Below are positions 1-11,200 of a stretch of 64,000 nt of DNA, in pieces. Origin of the DNA: Podocnemis expansa. Its lineage: Eukaryota > Chordata > Testudines > Podocnemididae. The stretch lies in NCBI GenBank assembly GCA_007922195.1, contig ML682233.1:417582-481581 (forward strand), read 5' to 3'. The position numbers were made by a program, and so were the translations under genes. Each line of letters opens with the position of its first letter. Positions within the stretch are counted from its first letter, which is position 1. A model generated the notes under the pieces. That model had not been told where the DNA came from, did not search any database, and saw nothing but the letters and a program-made list of their open reading frames with translations.

Positions 1-21
1 ATGATGATGATGATGATGATA
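1..21. repeat. (ATG)n microsatellite
   Basis: The window opens with uninterrupted atg triplets, apart from the last unit. It lies in what should be the alpha1-alpha2 intron of CD1 copy 1. Confidence 0.85.
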
Positions 22-801
22 TCATTTTCTTATTTCAGCACAATATGGTAGATGCTGACAGCTCACCTCGTACAATAGGGGAGTGTCACAATGCCTTTGA
101 GAAGGACATGTTGGTCTCCGGCAATGCCTTTAATATGAGGCCTCAGCTACAGCCAATTCGCGTATTTGTTATAGCCTTGATTAAGCACTCAGTTCTCATG
201 CCAGCTCAAGTGCTCTACCCACACCGCACGTCCTAAGGGATAGCCATCTCTTATCTCACATCCCCTGTGTCATACTCCTTTACTCTAGGAAGGGGATGGT
301 TTCCCTTTCGTCTTCCCTTTCCTCACTTCTTGCAATCTTCTTCTACGGCAGGTGCACTGAGTGCTCCAGGCCCACACAGTCGCCCCTTGCCTCTGATCTC
401 CCTGTCCCTTGAGGCATCCTGTGTTCGCCGCTGGTAAGCTGGGAGCTCAAGGATCACTTTATTTTCTTCATAAGTATCGTGTCCGATATGTGCTAGCGCT
501 AGAATATCTAGCTTTCTGGCCTAAGCATATCCGTGTTTAACACCTACTCAGGTCTTTTGCTTGATGACATGTGCCTCAGTCTTAGCCATAATGTATCTTG
601 TCTGACTCTTTATAGGAGGGTGACCTTAGGCCATTCTGCCTTCCCACATCAGCTAGCGCTTGGGCAAACTGGGCCTTCCATCCACCACTGGGTTAGCTCC
701 TGCCTTCTCAGGTTGATCGTGCCTGGGCCATGGTCCTTAGGTCAATACCTGAGGCCTTCCAAGGACCTTACTCATTGGGCAGTTACTCAAGGTGGTGAGT
801 G
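22..801. other. intronic DNA of CD1 copy 1, no gene recognised
   Basis: Only short ORFs without family resemblance are present. No splice-bounded exon matching the CD1 leader or alpha1 was found, so those exons must be further upstream. Confidence 0.6.
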
Positions 802-1163
802 GCTGTGCTGAAGGTGGAAAAGCTAACTCCGCCCACCATCCATTAGCATGGCTTGTAGTCACCTATTACTGAATGTATCCGAGCAGTGTTCAAACAAAAA
901 TGGTGGGTCACTTACCAGTAGCTGTCCTTCTTTGAGATGGGCCACTCAGATTCATTCACAACCCTCCAAATGGGGAGGGGATCGGGCAGTGGCCACATAT
1001 ATAGCCACAGGGTGGCATGGGGGGTGGTGGCCACCAGCCCTCTTTTGACAGGCTAGGGCAAAAAGTTCCAACCAATTGTGTGCTGCAGCACGGATAGACC
1101 TATTAATGAATGAATCGGAGCAGCCTGTCTTGAACAAGGACAGTTACTGGTAAGTAACCCACC
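802..1163. mobile_element. short inverted-repeat DNA element (ttacttaccagta family), copy A
   Basis: The core 902-1163 begins ggtgggtcacttaccagta and ends tactggtaagtaacccacc, so the ends are inverted repeats. The interior shares the ggccac-atatatagcc and tgctgcagcacgg blocks with copies near 22.3, 23.0, 49.2 and 54.0 kb. A partial copy in the other orientation (802-901, cacctattactgaatg) abuts the left end. It is non-coding and non-autonomous. Superfamily not identified. Confidence 0.75.
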
Positions 1164-1566
1164 ATTATTGAGGCTCAGGGCCACTGTTTGCTCTAGAGCA
1201 TCACAAAGAAAAATCTTTCAACAATTCAAACTTTAAAAAAGCTGATTATTTGGGATTGGGGGGTCTGTAGCTCATGAATTCTGTGATTGTGACCCCCAAA
1301 CTCTGATTTGGGCCCTGATGTAATGCAGTGATTTTGGAGCAAATCTGAATATGCATGTGCATCTCTCTTTGTTAAAATCGGCTTTAAAGAGAAACTACAA
1401 TATACCCTTAGCTCCTGTCAGGGCTGACTCCAAATCCCACCGAATGTCTTCACTGCACCTCACATAGCAGTAGTCCCTGTCCCCCGTCTCTATTTCTACC
1501 CTACAGCCCAATTCCCCAGTTGCCTCCAGGTAACCCAGCTTCTTACCTCTTCCTTTCCTATTCCAG

Positions 1567-3286
1567 ACCCCTTTGTAACACAGGCCTCCATTGGCTGTGA
1601 GCTCCATCCCAATGGCACTTCAAGGATATTCTGTGATGCTGCAGTGAACGGTGAGGACTTCATCAGCTTTGATGTGGACACGGGCACTTGGATAGCTCAG
1701 CAGAGGAACAAGTTTGCACTCAGCACCCAGGATTTTATGAACAGTGACAAGAGCACGAGCAAGACGGTTCAGTTTCTCCTGAGAACAACTTGTGTCAATG
1801 AGATTAAGAACTTTGTCCAAGATGGAAAAGAGTCTCTGGAGAGGCAAGGTGAGGCCAGAAATCAGTTTCTGTTCACTGAGATGCAGCCACTTCTGGGATG
1901 GAATATGGGGGCTGAGACTCCCATCCTGGTGTACAAATGCAGCTAAATGTGGGGTAGAGCACAAGCTGCACAACACAGCAGTTTAAGACAGGAAGGGAAG
2001 GGGATTCTGTCAGCATTGGTGACTGCAGGGGGTAGAAATGGGATCTGGCCAGGACATTGGGGCCAATGCCTTATCCCAGGGGAAATGGCTCGACTTGGCT
2101 TGTGAGTCCCTGAGTCTGAAATTGATTTTTCTTCTCTCCTCATCCCCATCTCTCTCTTGCCCTGGTCTCAGAGCGCCCAGTTGCCACAGTGTTTGCCCAA
2201 GTGCCTCCCCAAACTGGGACCCCTGCACAGGTACGGCTGATTTGCTGGGTCACTGGTTTCTATCCCCGGCCCATCCGTGTGGCCTGGCTCCAGGACGGGG
2301 AGGAGGTGGCGCCTGGTTGGCGTGTGAACTCCACTGGGATTCTGCCTAATGGTGACCTGACCTACCAGCTGCACAGCTCCCTGGCCGTGGAGCCGGACGA
2401 TGGGCACAGCTACGCCTGCCGGGTGGATCACAGCAGCCTGGGGGGCCACAGCTTGCTGATCCCATGGGGTAGGTGCACAACCCCAGAGGTATGGGGTAGG
2501 GTTATGTTCTCTGGGTGCTTTACCTGCACATCTTGAGTCTGGCAGGGTCCAGGCAGTGGGAGTGGGATGCAGGGAGGCAGAAGGGGTGGGTGATGATGTT
2601 TAGAGCGACCAGAGGGAGAAGGATGGAGAAGCTGAGGGGAATGGGACAGGACTGAAATAGGAGGAACTCAGGGGGGCTATGGGGAGCATGAACGGGATGG
2701 GGTGGAGTGGGCCAAGGGGACACAGTGGGGCTGCAGGACTAGTGAGGGGCTGGAGAGTGAGTTTGTAGTCTGGAGGAGTTTGGGCTCTTGTTAGGTGGAT
2801 CTAGCACAGAGGGTATGTGGGGGGAGCTGTATGTGGGGCAGCAGGGAAGGATTAGGGAAGAGGGCTAGGGCAGAGATTGTCTGAATGCAGTGGGGCTGGG
2901 TCAGGGGAGCAGGGTGGGGGGACAGTGAGGGCAGGAACAGGGCTGAAGGTAAGAGGCAGGGCAGAGGGAAGAGGGTCTGTATGGGGGAAGCAGAGGAGGC
3001 AGGGAGAAGGGGTACATAGTCCTGGGACTGTTCCCAGCACAGCATCCTCTCTGCTTTACAGGGACCCGCAGGAGCTGGGCCCTTGGCCTGGTTGTGGGCA
3101 TCATCTTGGTGGGTCTGGCCATAGCCGTCGTAGCTACTGTGCTCTGGTGGAGGAGACACAGGTGAGTTCCCCTCTTCCCCACTTTGGGGTGGGTGTGGGG
3201 CTCATTACGTCCCATAACTCAGCCCCTCTGCTCTCCCTCCTTTTAGGATCTACCGGGGTGCTGGAGGAGCCGAGTTCAGAGCCTGA
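1567..3286 (+). CDS. CD1: CD1-like antigen-presenting glycoprotein, copy 1 (3' part; 5' exons outside window)
   Basis: Exons seen: alpha2 1567-1848, alpha3 2172-2468, transmembrane 3062-3161, tail 3247-3286, all bounded by AG/GT. The family is an MHC class I-like, beta2-microglobulin-associated surface protein that presents lipids to T cells. Alpha2 opens PFVTQASIGCELHPNGTS and has the paired Cys (GCE and TTC) of the domain disulfide, plus an NGT sequon. Alpha3 is a C1-set Ig domain with LICWVTGFYPRP and YACRVDHSSLGG. The TM exon gives a hydrophobic stretch (GLVVGIILVGLAIAVVATVL) followed by WWRRHR. The tail is RIYRGAGGAEFRA, then TGA; its YRGA lacks a bulky hydrophobic at +3, so it is not a standard YxxPhi sorting signal. 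An NSTG sequon is present in alpha3. The reading frame is intact through all four exons. Leader and alpha1 should lie upstream of base 1, judging from the long intron between alpha1 and alpha2 in the other copies. CD1 isotype cannot be assigned. Confidence 0.9.
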
Positions 3287-4094
3287 CGGGGCAGCACCAG
3301 GCCGGGTGCAGGGATCAGCTCCTCTCTTCTTGGGAACATGGACTTTAGGGCTGGATCTGTCCCGGGCTACAGAGCTGAGGGGCTAAAGTGATGGGCTGCC
3401 TTTTCAGAACAGTAGGAGATCAGGGCTTTCTTCTCCCTCTGAGATGTTCAGGGCATATTGGACATTTGGGGGCCTTGTAGGCACGGGCATTGCTAGGTAG
3501 CAAAAAACCCCAGGGCTCTGCACCCCTGCCCACCCCTTGCTAGCCCTGTCCCTGTTAGTCCCCACCCCCAGTCTGCCCCTCCATCCCCAGCCCCAGACAC
3601 AAGCTTCAGGGCCCATGTGCATTAAGCAGCCCATTCACATGTCTAAACGCATCGGTCTGCACTGGAAGTGTTCACGTATCTGAAACAATTCACTGTGTGT
3701 GACATCCTCCCGGCCCCCTTGACTGTTCTGAATGTTACTTGTTGTGGATAGGACTGAAAAATTTCATTCTCTGAGGCTGGTGAGATGTAGCCAATTTTAC
3801 ACGCTACGTTCTAACTCTTAAGAAATGGATCAGTCTCTAAGTAAATTGAGACACAACAAAATTTCATAATTTTTTTTCTTTCTTGTGTTTCATCATGATC
3901 TCTAAAGGGCATTCCTTGTTTACCCAGAAATGTAGTAACACCAACAGCCCAACTGAGATACTCCTGTCTTTCTCTGCTGTTTTTTCATTTGCTGCATTTA
4001 AAGTCACTGTGAACTTTTCTGTCACTGAAAGCTGTCCATGCCGACATGCTTGCAGTATGCAATGCAACTTTTCATGCTCTCTAAAAGAATCTAA

Positions 4095-4153
4095 GATCCA
4101 CAGGGGCATCCATGTTAGTCTAGATCGGTAGAACATACAAGGAGTCCCCTGGC
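4095..4153 (-). mobile_element. Penelope-like 3'-end fragment (left arm of disrupted inverted dimer)
   Basis: Contains catccatgttagtctag followed by acaaggagtcc, the recurrent end block found with the RT-bearing element at 23772-25236. It is cut off by the DNA element that follows, and the opposite arm resumes at 4825. Confidence 0.6.
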
Positions 4154-4824
4154 CAAGGAGGAAGGGGAGGTGCAGGAGGGTGCAGGGCGGCAGCGGGTCC
4201 CTGAGTTGGGGCAGTGGGTGCCAGAGCCGGCTTTGTCCGTTGCCCTGGCTAGCCGGCGGCCAGGGGGTGGCGGGTCCTGGATCCCGCTTCACCCACCACC
4301 TTCTTGGCTGCTGGCAAGCTGGGGCAGTGGGAGAAGCCGGCTCAGCGACCCACCGCCCCCTGGGCTGCCAGAAAGCCCGGGCAGCGGGTGAAGCCGGCTT
4401 GGGGAACCTGCTGCCCCCTAGGCTGCTGGCAAGCTGGGGCAGTGGGCGAAGCTGGCTCTGGGACCTGCTGCTGGGGTGGCAGCTGGTAAGCCCCCCCTGT
4501 GGGGCCCGTCAGCTGGGGGACCTGCTTCAGGGGATACAGGATGCAGGGGCATCCCTGGCCTGGGGGCTTTCTCCCCTGCCTGGCTTTCCAGGTGAGAGCC
4601 AGGCAGGGGATTGGGTGGCAACATGGCCCTGCCAGGGGGCCACATTGCCAAACCTCCCATGGTGCCCCTATCCTGAATCAAAATAGCAAGTCCTGTGTAC
4701 GGACTTGCTGTTTCGATTTGGTGTTTTTCCTTAATTCGATTTAAGTTAAATCAAATTAAGGATTTTATTTCAAATTAGCTTATTAACTTAAATCAAAATA
4801 AGAGTGTATGTGTAGACATAGCCG
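4154..4824. mobile_element. DNA element with tgtagacatag-type end, CD1 copy 1 3' flank
   Basis: A GC-rich interior of imperfect direct repeats (ctgctggcaagctggggcagtggg type, 4300-4490) is followed by an A/T-rich end with ttcgatttaagttaaatc and finally gtgtagacatagcc. The same kind of sequence lies at 43479-44250 and 48800-49018 in the copy 4 flank. Many long open frames here are low-complexity artefacts. Confidence 0.55.
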
Positions 4825-4945
4825 AAGTTCCCCCATCTTCAAAGAGTCTGACAAAGTGGAATTTTTTTTTCTCCATGAAAGCTCATGCAATAAATATATT
4901 TGTTAGGCTTTTAGCGCCACAGGATTCCTTGTTTTAAAAGAATCC
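4825..4945 (+). mobile_element. Penelope-like 3'-end fragment (right arm)
   Basis: Reads tctgacaaagtgga, ctccatgaaagctcatgc, then gttaggcttttagcgccac: the same block as 4095-4153 but in the opposite direction, matching the right arm of the intact inverted dimer at 27973-28456. Confidence 0.6.
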
Positions 4946-5626
4946 AGTGCCCTTTGAAGTGTGGATGTTTCACATGAAATAGAAATTTTGGAAACATGGA
5001 GATATATTTCTGAAAGGAAATTAACTCCCTTGGGCCAGGGCAGTTTTACCAACTTAGTCCACCAACTAGGGGAATACTCGTTTATTAGGGTTACGTACCT
5101 TGAGGGGAGGGGAAAGGTTGCAATTCTATTAGTGTACGGCTTGTGTCACTTGCGTTTCTGTGTGGACCTTTCTTTCCCCATTCTGCCAGCTCCCTCCCAG
5201 TGGAACCAGTCTCGCAGGACTTCAGTTTCCCAGGACTGGATTCTTCCAAGCCCAGATTCATATAACCACCCACATTTTATTGCTAAGTACTTCAAACTTA
5301 CAATAATAGTACTAATTACAAATGGAGAGAAAACATACACAAACAGGTACAGCATACAAGGAAACCATACAAGGAAAGAAAATCACTCAGTTCCAGTATT
5401 ACCTAGAGTCTATGGTATCAGGCCTAGAGAGAGAGACAGAGAGTTATATTTGACCAAAGAGATGAAGAGAGAGAGAGAGGGTGGGCAGGTGGCTGGAGGT
5501 TGGTGTCTCATCACTCTGTAGCAGAAAGGGTCCCAGCAAACACCATGGTGGCTAGAGGTAGGCAGTCAGAGTTTCTGTAGGGAAGAAACAATTGTTGAAG
5601 GCAGAGCAGTAGGGTTGCTGTAGGGC

Positions 5627-5837
5627 AGGGGTCTCAAACATGCGGCCCGAGGGCCACATGTGGCTTCTAAAGGTATTTCCTGTGGCCTGCAATGAGACAA
5701 TTGTTACCAATATTTGCAATAGCATTATATGGAAACATTTATGTGGTGTGGCCCTTGGGCTACGGTACTAATCCTCTGGCAGCCCGATGCTAGTCCTTAT
5801 TCAGTCCTCCTCATGATTTGAGTTTGAGACTTCTGTT
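5627..5837. mobile_element. short hAT-like element (caggggtctcaaac ends)
   Basis: Left end caggggtctcaaacatgcgg and right end gtttgagacttctg are inverted repeats. Flanks tgtaggg and ttttaggg are an imperfect 8-bp duplication. The homologous flank of CD1 copy 3 (about 29815) reads straight through ttgttttag-aataaa without it. Confidence 0.65.
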
Positions 5838-6253
5838 TTAGGGTAAATAATGACTTCTTGAAGAGGAGAATTCATGTTCCTGCACATGGTAACTGTTCAG
5901 AGAAGCCCACAATACAGTCAGGGAGATTCAGGATTTTGCGTCTCAGTTAGCACCCTACAAATCACTGTTGCCAAGCTCTAAAGGAAACAAGGAGTCCTGT
6001 GGCATTTACGGGCCAAAGGGGCAGCTGTGTTAGTCTAGTTCAGTAAAACAAACAAGGAGTCCTGTAAAAAAAAAAAAAAAAAGCAAGGAGTCCTGTGGCC
6101 CTTAAAGACACCATAGGGGGACCGGGGCACTCCTCAACCTACAACTGGTCTGGCTGGCCACCAAGTCATTGACCCTTGGGGCAGGGGATGATCCCCAGTC
6201 TGCTCCTCAGACCCACCCAACTGATCTGGTGATGGATTCCCTTGCTCCCAATG

Positions 6254-6600
6254 GGTATGTCTACACGGTAACTGTTATTTCGAATAACCCATTTCGAAAT
6301 AACTCATTTTGAAATAAAATTAACAGTTTGTTAATTCGAAATAAGGGAAAGCCTGCTTTCGAAATGGCTGTTATTTTGAAATGGTTATTTTGAAATGAGG
6401 CTGTTCGGACATGTTGTTTGGAAACAGTTGTTTCGAAACAATGGTGTTGTTTTGAAACAATGTGTCTGAACGCCGTTGTTTCAAAACAACAGCTATTTTG
6501 CTTTTCTGCTAGGTTTAATGGTTTCGAAACAACGGCCGTTATTTCGAAACAACAGGTTCCGTTGTTTCGAAATAACGGTACGTTGTGTGGACATGAGAAA
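6254..6600. mobile_element. palindrome-rich DNA element (ttatttcgaaataa type)
   Basis: Starts gggtatgtctacacgg and ends gttgtgtggacatgag; the interior consists almost entirely of short palindromes such as atttcgaaat and gtttcgaaac. No coding capacity. Same style as 44421-44857 and 48880-49018. Confidence 0.6.
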
Positions 6601-6689
6601 TTTTAGTTTGAAACAACAACTGATTATGAAGAGTGGTTGGGATGTTTTACCAACTTAAAACTATGCACCTTGCCCCCCCCCTTTTTTTT

Positions 6690-8200
6690 TTGTTATAAAT
6701 GGATTCAGTGACAGGGGAAATGTTGCCTCATAGAGGTGTCCTGGGGCAGTGGTTAATTTCCTCAGATTATTACGTAAAGACTATAGCTGGTTCTCTGCTG
6801 TATTCTTAAGAGGACCCCTAGATGATGACCCTGGCTCTTGCTGATGCTGACTCCACCTGGAGAAGGGTTTCATTTGTATGGTGAAGGATACAATGAGCTT
6901 CCACTGAGTGGCCTGGCTTGGATCCTCTTGGAGCTCCCAGGTCAGACTGGAATTAGGACAGCCCCTAATAAAGTTTTACTGTGGGACCTCAGGCAAGTCA
7001 GGTAAACTCTCTGTTTCCTTCCCTCTGCAACAGGGGCTAATGGTACAATAACAAACCAGCCCGTCCATAGCCCCAGCAGTCAAGGTGAGATCTTGGCCTC
7101 TTCCTCCCATTGGCTCCTCCTCTTTGTGATAGCCCCTCCCCTCCTGACTCCTCAGGTGACATTTGGCCCCTCTCCGTCATGCTCTCAGGGGCTGTTGGCA
7201 CCTTGTGCCAGCCCGTCACCCGTTTCCCACACTTTTCCCCCCTTCCTCGTACCACGGTGGCTGACTTGATCCAGCAGTTAGTGACATGGACTTATGGAAG
7301 AGCCTCTTGATTGGCTGCCATGCTGGGGGAGGGATAATGACAGGAGCCTGGGAGTGGGAGTGGGAGTATGAGCAGTTGGGGTGGCAGAGTGGGAGAAGCT
7401 AATGATTAGGAGGGAGGGGCAGACAGTGTGAGGGGCTAATAGGAAAGATTTTGGGAAAGAGGGTAGAGCTAATGAGAAATGGGTGGAGGAAGGGCTGTTG
7501 GGTGAGGGAGGGGCAGGTGGGTGCATTGGCAAAGGGGGGTAGCAGAGGCAATTGAAAAGGGGAGGGGCATAGGGAGGGCCATAGTGTGTTGTCTGCCCCC
7601 TCTCTCCTTCCCCATCACTTGGCTGGGGACAGCCAGGCCCAGCCTCACGGCTCGGGGCATGGTGCCAGATCAGAGGGTGCATTGTGGAGCAGGGGGCTAG
7701 TCATGACCTCGAGCTCTGGGCATCTTGTCTTGTTTGCCTATGAATGAATTTGGCCCTGGGTGGCTCTCCATGGCTGCCCCCATTACCTCAATGTGACATT
7801 AGGCAGCAGGGACAAGGATGGGGCACAGTCCGGGGCACTGTGCCCGGGAAGACAGATCTGGCCCCAATGCCCCCATGAGGCACTGGGGGGCTGCTCTGGG
7901 AGCAACCATGCCCCAGGTTGGAGGAGGCAGAAGGGGGTATCTCACACACACTGACCTTGGGACAGGGCCTGGGTCAGATTCGGCTGCCTGGTGTTCCTCC
8001 TGCACGGCTTCTGCTCCCTGACTCACTCCGCCCTCACTGGCTCGGGGCTGGCAGCTGTGGGCACTGTGCCGGGCACAGACAAAGAGACAAGTTGGCAGAC
8101 AGGCGTGTGTCCTGCAGAGGAACTGAGAACACGGAGGCAACCTCAGGCCACTCATCCCGCTGCCCTGACCCTGTGAAGCCCAGATTGCTCCTCTATTGCC
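6690..8200 (+). promoter_or_regulatory. conserved 5' flank of CD1 copy 2
   Basis: About 1.5 kb upstream of the leader is shared, with gaps, by copies 3 (18060-20313), 4 (split: 30570-32338 and 36763-38226) and 5 (55040-57536). It holds G-rich direct repeats (gggaggggctaat) at 7330-7560 and a block cacagacaaagag about 120 bp before the ATG. No TATA box was convincing. Regulatory role is inferred only from position and recurrence, since the whole unit was duplicated. Confidence 0.4.
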
Positions 8201-11200
8201 ATGGTGTTGCTCCCTCTGCTGTTTTTCCTCTGGACATGGGGGGCCCTGGCTGGTAAGTGGGGACTGCCTCCCCGCCCTTTTTTGCTTCTGTGGGATGGAG
8301 GTGGTGGATACTTAGGGCGGGCAGGGTGGGGCAGCAGCATGCTAGAGTAGTGTCCTTTGCTGGTGGTGCTGGAGGAAAGAGGTGGGCAGATTAGAGTTCA
8401 ACAGTGAGCCTGAGACTCATTAATCTCCCTCCGCATCTGCTTTGTGCTCCACTTGTTTCCTCTTCCCTCTCCACAGCCTCCCCTCCTCTCCCCAAAGGGA
8501 GTCTCACTTTCCGTCTCCTCCGAACTACCATTTTTCACAATGCCAGCTCCACAGCCATGGAGGGGATAGCCCTGCTGGGTGACCTGGAGACCCACTCTCT
8601 GGATTACAGCACCGGCAGGATACGCTTCCAGCAGCCCTGGGCCCAAAAAGGCCTGACCCCAAAGCAGTGGGAGGAGCTGGAAACGCTGAACCGTCACCAC
8701 ACGGCTGTGTTCATCTTTCTTGTGAACAAAGTGGCTAAGCATAAAGGACTGCGCTGTAAGTAAGGAGCGGTCTTCAGGGGGTCCCTCTGCACACCCAGCA
8801 GGAAACTGAGAACTGATACTCTCACAACAGCACCTGAGTGTGTTCTGACAAGGTGGATTGGGGGTCAGAAAGCCAGTCCCTGACTGTTAGGCTGAATGAA
8901 GCTGGTGGCCCGTAGAGGAAAAAGACTTTGTTTCCCATTCTTCATTCCTCTGAGCTGGTCCCCTAGCTTTGGGACCTTTTTAAGCCCATGTCCCCTTGAA
9001 GAGAAAAGCCCCATGTACATTTCCTGACCACAGGATTGTCATGGTCTTTAGAACTATGCTTTGTTACCTACATGCTAGGGCACCCACTTTTACCCAAATC
9101 TGTAGGGCTCAAGGCATAACCCTATTAGAAACTCTGCACCCACTCCCAATCTGTAGGGGTCTGGGGGAAAGACACCCGCATTTTTCAATTGCCAGTTTAG
9201 GGCTCAGGGTCACCCATTCCCAGATCATAGGGCTTCAAGTGTAAACTGGTTAATTGAAGCGCCCACCCTTCCCAATCTGTAGGGTTCCAGGTGTTATTCT
9301 CTGTGGGTTTGCAGGATCTTTTACACAGTAATGGTCTCATTCTTCTGCCGGCCAATGAGGATTAAATCATTTGTGGACTTCAGCTTCTGCGCACCGTGAT
9401 TGGTGGGGTGTTGAAGTCTGGCACCTTGGATCTTCTTGGGCTGTGTCCTAGAGTTAGGTTCCGTAGAACTTCCTTTTGGACTTCCGTTTACATGGTACAG
9501 AAAACCAATCCTAGCTGGTTATGAAAGAGTAGTTTACCGAATCATATCCCACCAGCTTAATTGTTTTAAATAATACACACTTACTTAAGCAACAGAAAGA
9601 AACAATCAAAGAACCAGGCAGAAATCCTTTAGGTAAACAGTGCAGAAGTGAGTATCAGAAAGACAAAACAATAAGAAGGGTAGATTTTATAACCGCAACT
9701 GTTGAGAAGCCAGGCTTGCTGGACAGAATACTGTTAAGCAAAGTTTTCTTTAAGCATTTAAAAATTTGCTTCTTTATTTGATGATAATATGATGGACTAT
9801 TAGGATTGCATCACTTTCCTACAGCCAGTACATTGTTTGAGGTCATTTCAGGAATGTGAAAATGTGACCGCATGCTATATAGCAGGGGTGGCCAAACTTA
9901 TGGAACTCAACAGCTGCACAAGTCAATTATTAAACCTTCAAGAGCTGCACTGAGGCATATAACCAGATATTTTTACCTACTCCAAAATTACTAAGCTTAA
10001 AATTCATTACGCACTTCAATTTTATCATAAAAATAGGGCAAATATTGATTCTACTAATGTGAGATTCTAATAGTTATTTAAGGCTACCATGAAACTAGAC
10101 CTATACAGTAAAAACTTTGCTGTTTCTGGATGTAGAACACTACAGGCTTGTGGCAAGTTTTTTAAAAATCTGGGCAGTAACTTGTCAAATAGGTAGAAGC
10201 TCTCTCAGATGCTGATCTCTGAGTATTGCACAATGTTTTGAATTTCATTGTGGAATACGATTCTTCACAGCAGTAAGTTGTGCCAAAAATTGAAAGTAAT
10301 CTACGTTCAGTTTTAAACTTTTCTCCTTTGTATTGTCATTTCTTAGTATTCCACATCGTGTTTAGGACTTGTAAAACATGATTGTATTTTAATAACGAGT
10401 AAGCTGCATTCGGGCCTATGAGAAAATCAAAACAAGCTATGGCTTCTCTGACCATGTCATGCTTCCCTCCCCCACCCCTGTTGCCTCTTCCCTGCTCTCT
10501 CTTACCACACTGCAGCTTCTCTGCTCTCCCCACCATGCTGCACTTCTGCCCCCAACCCCGACCATGCCCCCACTTCCCTGCCAACATTTCTGCCAGTAAA
10601 CTTGTTCACTAAAATACTTATGGACAGTGAAGACAAAAGGTCTGAGGACTCAATCAGATACAATTAATTGTAAAATGAGAGTAATAGTAAGGGAAAACAC
10701 TGCTCTCATCTTAAACCTATGAAGAGATGCACACAGGGACACCTTTTCAACTGTTCAGAATCACAACAGATCAATGAGATTTTATGGGAACATAAAGTGC
10801 AAGGTCAGAGCCTGTTTCAATAAGTACTTTGGAGTCCATGCACAGAAGATACTATGGAAGAAATCCCATTGAGTTTTTTCAGTTTGGGGTCAGGCCCAGT
10901 ATAAATTCTAAATATCATTATTTGGTTTTTATAATACAAAGTAAAATCTTTATTGGTGAGAATTTTTTTTCAGAAAGTTTCCAACACAATTTTCCATCCT
11001 CAGCCCTTCACAACAATTACTCTCTTGTCTAATGGGCTCAGATGCCCATAGAGTCATTCATGAAGACTGCACTGAAATATAAATGGATTTTGACTATACA
11101 GCAAAGAAGAGTTAATACATGTTGAATGCAATTTAATCAGTATAAGTATAGTGCTGCTATTGAACTTTGCAGTGAATGTAAATTATCTTGGTAATTGACT

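Noticed and set aside
4961..5521. 186-codon open frame downstream of copy 1
   Set aside because: The homologous stretch after copy 3 (28480-29010) has frameshifts and stops in this frame, and no known domain is visible.
8477..8755. classical MHC class I identity for the cluster
   Set aside because: Alpha1 lacks the SHSLRYF-type start and has CD1-type LGDLETHSLD and PWAQ signatures. Alpha3 has the CD1-like ILPNxDLTYxL and HSSLGG motifs, and tails are very short.
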